This document shows, piece after piece, positions 60,716 to 64,000 of a stretch of DNA of 64,000 nt. Each line of letters starts with the position of its first letter. Within the stretch, counting starts at the first letter, position 1. Origin of the DNA: Monosporascus cannonballus (lineage: Eukaryota > Ascomycota > Sordariomycetes > Xylariales); assembly GCA_004154925.1 (NCBI GenBank), contig QJNS01000005.1, positions 310,001 through 374,000 of the forward strand, read 5' to 3'. Both the position numbers and the translations under genes were made by a program. Below the pieces are notes generated by a model that saw nothing but the letters and a program-made list of their open reading frames with translations, was not told where the DNA came from and made no database searches.

Positions 60716-62329
60716 AAGAATTAAAAACAAAATACCTTAATTAATATATTCTAATATTTTTTTTAACTATTTTTAAAAATTCAAATAAAGTTTTTCCATA
60801 AGTAATTAAATACGATAACGAATTTTTAAAACATTATTTATTTCGAAATATATTATAATCGTTTTTTAATACTAAATTAAAATATTTAATATTTTATATC
60901 TAAAGTTAAAACGAGAATATAAAGTCTTTAAAGGATATAATTAAGAAAAAACAATTATAATACGAAATAGCATTAAATTATTATTATTTTTAGTTGTATA
61001 TATTTCTAAAATAAAAATATATTTATATAACTTAATATTTAAATATATTTTATTTTAGTAAATTCCGTATAAAGTTTATTATATTTATTTTGTATATAAA
61101 AATAATATAATAATGCCTAATTATAAGCCTTAATAAGCATATTTACGAATTTACGGCTATATAATTTATGTTATAATAAAAACCGTTATCCAGAAAACAA
61201 ATAAAAGCTTTAAAAATTAAACCTAAAAGATTAAATCGGTTATTTTATAGATTATTAATTAATAAATATTTACGAAAATTAAAACCTTATGACGAATAAA
61301 ATTATCGCCTTTCGAAACGTATAATTTAACGAAAAGGTTTTTTTTTTTCGAATATATTAAGGACTTTAAAAATAATTTTTCATTAACGAAAACAAATTAT
61401 AATATATCCTTTAATAAATATTTATACTTAATTAGGTTATAAGCTATCCAAATATATATATACAAAAAAAGAAATAAAAACCTAAGCGGAATAATTTAAA
61501 TATCTGTTAAACCGGAAATTATAATACAAAGCGGTATTAACGTAAACAACGTATAAAATAAGCAAAAATAAATTTGTTCGCAAAATATTAATTATCTTTA
61601 TACGACCGTTATATTCGAATTATTCCCATTTTTTAAACTATTTTCCTCTAACGTTTACTTTAATAATTATTACGACTATTACGCTGACGGAAAAAATAAA
61701 AATAACCCTAAATTCCTATTATATTATTTAACCTAAAATAACGGTAAAAAACGAAAATATTCTACGGTTAAAAAAGTTTACCGTATATTCCATATCGAAA
61801 GGATAATTTTCGATACGATTACAAAATATGAAAAACTATATTTAATGTAAAACGTAAAACCTATTTTATTAATACGATTAATAACCGGCCGATAAATTGC
61901 GGAAATTTAAGGAAATTAATAACTTAAAATATGTACCGCCTTAATCGAAAAGACTTTAATGTATTAATATATAAAAAGTACCTAAGTGATAAAATCGGAT
62001 ATATAAACGTAATTTATTTCTATTACCGTAAGGCTATAAAAAGCTAAATATATATCCGTTAAGGTAAAAGTTTTTAAAAATTAAAAAGGTTTATTTATAA
62101 AGTTATAAAAATATATAGTTTTAAAAAACCGTTAATTAAATTTTTATTAAAGGAAAACAAGTTTCAAAATATATATAAATATACGTTTATAAATTCGATA
62201 AAAATAATCAATTATAAAAATACAAAGTACGACTTATAATACGTAATAATTAACAATTAAAAAACGCGTATAATAATATATATATGTTTATGCTTGCCGA
62301 AACCCTTTTCTTAATATTAATTATTATTT

Positions 62330-62625
62330 TAATTCGATTTAATTTAAAACTTAAATAATATAATGTTATTAAGGTTTTCGTTTACGTAAATTTCTTTTAT
62401 AACATATATATAAAAACGCCTCTAAGGTATTAATATTATAAAAAATTTTACGGATTAAAAAGGCCCTATACGGTTTAAAAAAATTACCGTTATTATAGCA
62501 GAAAGATTTTACCAATACCTTAAAAAACGTAAAATTTAACCTTATTCTTTATAAGCCTTATTACTTTTTTCGTTAAAAGGTACTCCTTTTTTTTACGTTA
62601 ATAATATTATTATAACGTATTATAA
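62330..62625 (+). pseudogene. copia reverse transcriptase relic
   Basis: FNLKLK*YNVIKVFVYVNFF, then YNIYIKTP (about 62335-62420), corresponds to FDLELRQYDVVNAFV.A.LDE.VYIKTP. FFYVNNIIITY (about 62588-62620) corresponds to FFYVDDIVITY with both catalytic Asp changed to Asn by G-to-A. Confidence 0.8.
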
Positions 62626-63721
62626 ACAAATAATATTTTGTTTATTAAGTAATTTAACAAATTAAAAAACGGTATACATTTATAAAAAATAAAAGATTTT
62701 AATAGTTTTTCGGTATCGAAATATTTAAATATTGTATTAAACGGAAAATTTAATTATTGTAATTTAATTTTATAAATAGGTTAATTAATTTTATTTCTAA
62801 AAAACGTTTAAATAATTTTCCAAACATGTTAATAATTACCGTTAAATTATTATTTAATCTTAATTTAATTAATTTAAATTTAATTAATAAACATTAAAAA
62901 ATAAATTCGATTTTGTACGTAACGGTTAATATTCGACCCGATATATCTTTTGCCGTATTTTAATTATTATAATTAAATTTAAACCTTATTACCGTATATT
63001 ATGAAACGGCCGATTAAATTATATTATATTTAATCGGTACCAAAATATATATTTTGTAAATCGGCGGCGAAAACTCGATAAATATATAAAATAACGTTTT
63101 TCTAATACATAATATTATTAACCGAAAAAATTCCTAAATATATATTATTAAGTTATTTAAGCAAGTAATTAAATAAAAAATAAATTAAAAAATAAAATAA
63201 TTATTTTTATAACCGAAATAAAGTTATTACTTTTTGCATAAACCGCCAAAAACACCCTTTTTATTTTTCGATTAATTATAAAGCTGGGAATCGATTTAAA
63301 AACGGAACCGTTTTATATATAATACAATAATTTGCAGATCATTCAGTTAAATAACGCAAATATTATTTTTTTATAACGATAACGAAATAATAATATATTA
63401 ATATATATAGTTATTAGTTATAAAAACAGCCCAAAAGTTTAATTAAAATAAATTATATATTTACAGATAATATATTTGAAAATAAATTAATAAAAGCCTT
63501 ATTACGAAAAACCGTTACGCATTTTAAAAAATAACTAAAATTAATAAATATTACGAAAACTTTCAAATAAGACAAAAATACTTTACGGATAATTTTAAAA
63601 GAAAATTTAATTAATTAAAAGGATTTAATTGCCGGAAAAAATGAAATAAATAATTACAGTTTTAGAAAATAATAAAAAATAATAATTAACGCCCTAAATG
63701 TTTTAAGGCGTTAAAGAGGTA

Positions 63722-63885
63722 TATTAATTAGCTAGGTATACTATAGTATACCAATTACGGAAAGGTCATCTTCTGATCGGAATATATATATTCCGTTACT
63801 AAGTTATACAAAAGTGGTACGCGTTGCGAGAACGCACGCAATTAGCGGAATACAATAACGCAACTGATATCCCCTATATCTGACA
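63722..63885 (+). repeat. Right LTR of the copia element
   Basis: Starts TATTAATTAGCTAGG (mutated from TGTCAGCTAGCCAGG) and ends CTGACA at 63885. The palindrome at 63735-63752 is still perfect although four positions changed. Confidence 0.85.
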
Positions 63886-64000
63886 GATATTGTCGTAATC
63901 GCGTACCTTTAAACGTTTCCGGGGCATAATTCGTCCTTTTTTCGTATATATCTTGTTATAACGTACAATAAAACGATTAGCCTAATTTTTCCCGACGGTT
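63886..64000 (-). pseudogene. pogo/Fot transposase, upstream part (continues beyond the window)
   Basis: Minus strand reads GRIMPRKRLKVRDYDNI up to the copia insertion. Joined to the part ending at 58389 it continues RKFFFF..AAVRTKYKI in the same frame, the pogo segment before YNMDETG. The N-terminal DNA-binding part lies outside the window. Confidence 0.65.

Larger units (their letters stand above)
58390..63885 (+). mobile_element. Complete RIP-mutated Ty1/copia retrotransposon
   Basis: About 5.5 kb with 164-bp LTRs (58390-58553 and 63722-63885). Flanks AATAT/GATAT are a 5-bp target duplication with one G-to-A change. Order gag, gag-pre-integrase, integrase, reverse transcriptase, RNase H is the copia order (integrase before RT). 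All frames carry stops, many TAG/TAA at expected Trp codons. Inserted inside a pogo transposase. Confidence 0.88.

Noticed and set aside
1..64000. CRISPR array, prokaryotic operon or phage features
   Set aside because: Spliceosomal introns and fungal gene families throughout; the tandem repeats lack regular spacers.

Overview
The window comes from a filamentous ascomycete (Pezizomycotina, probably Sordariomycetes). Three observations point there: short GT-AG introns of about 50-105 nt with CTAAC/CTGAC-type branch points; typical fungal genes (HapX, Opi1, HET-domain, fungal C2H2/fungal_trans factor); and a sharp two-compartment layout. About 44 kb of GC-balanced, gene-bearing DNA lies between two very AT-rich blocks of transposons mutated in the manner of repeat-induced point mutation (RIP). 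I cannot name the species.

Left block (1-12386): two same-orientation (minus-strand) copies of one Gypsy/Ty3 chromovirus. Copy 1 runs off the left edge. Copy 2 is complete (5214-12168) with 404-bp LTRs, a polypurine tract, a readable chromodomain, GPY/F module, reverse transcriptase YLDDIL motif and a gag zinc-knuckle relic. A fragment of an oppositely oriented LTR and a 299-bp less-mutated spacer lie between the copies. A decayed Tc1/mariner transposase C-terminus and a truncated carboxylesterase lie at the edge of the gene-bearing part.

Housekeeping part (13.8-45.4 kb): cytosolic glutamyl-tRNA synthetase diverges from mitochondrial ribosomal protein L1. COG2 (Golgi tethering) diverges from hapX (iron-responsive bZIP). 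A tRNA-like Pol III unit follows. After a 5.6-kb stretch without recognisable genes comes a 1795-aa conserved protein of unknown function, then a secreted rhamnogalacturonan acetylesterase, Opi1 (phospholipid gene repressor) and the AP-1 clathrin adaptor mu subunit. These genes are independent units and not a cluster; the only functional themes are trafficking (COG2, AP-1 mu), iron and lipid regulation, and plant cell wall degradation.

Decaying part (45.4-56.8 kb): degenerate tandem repeats and a minisatellite lead to a broken HET-domain gene (two nonsense codons plus a frameshift). Next is a Gfd2/YDR514C-like exonuclease-fold gene split by a solo LTR with a perfect 5-bp target duplication. 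Last is an intact C2H2/fungal_trans transcription factor, flanked beyond by a second, inverted copy of the same solo LTR. This looks like a dying accessory locus, possibly a former allorecognition locus.

Right block (57.2-64 kb): a RIP-mutated pogo/Fot-type transposase on the minus strand, split by a complete 5.5-kb Ty1/copia element (plus strand, 164-bp LTRs). The transposase reading frame rejoins exactly across the insertion.
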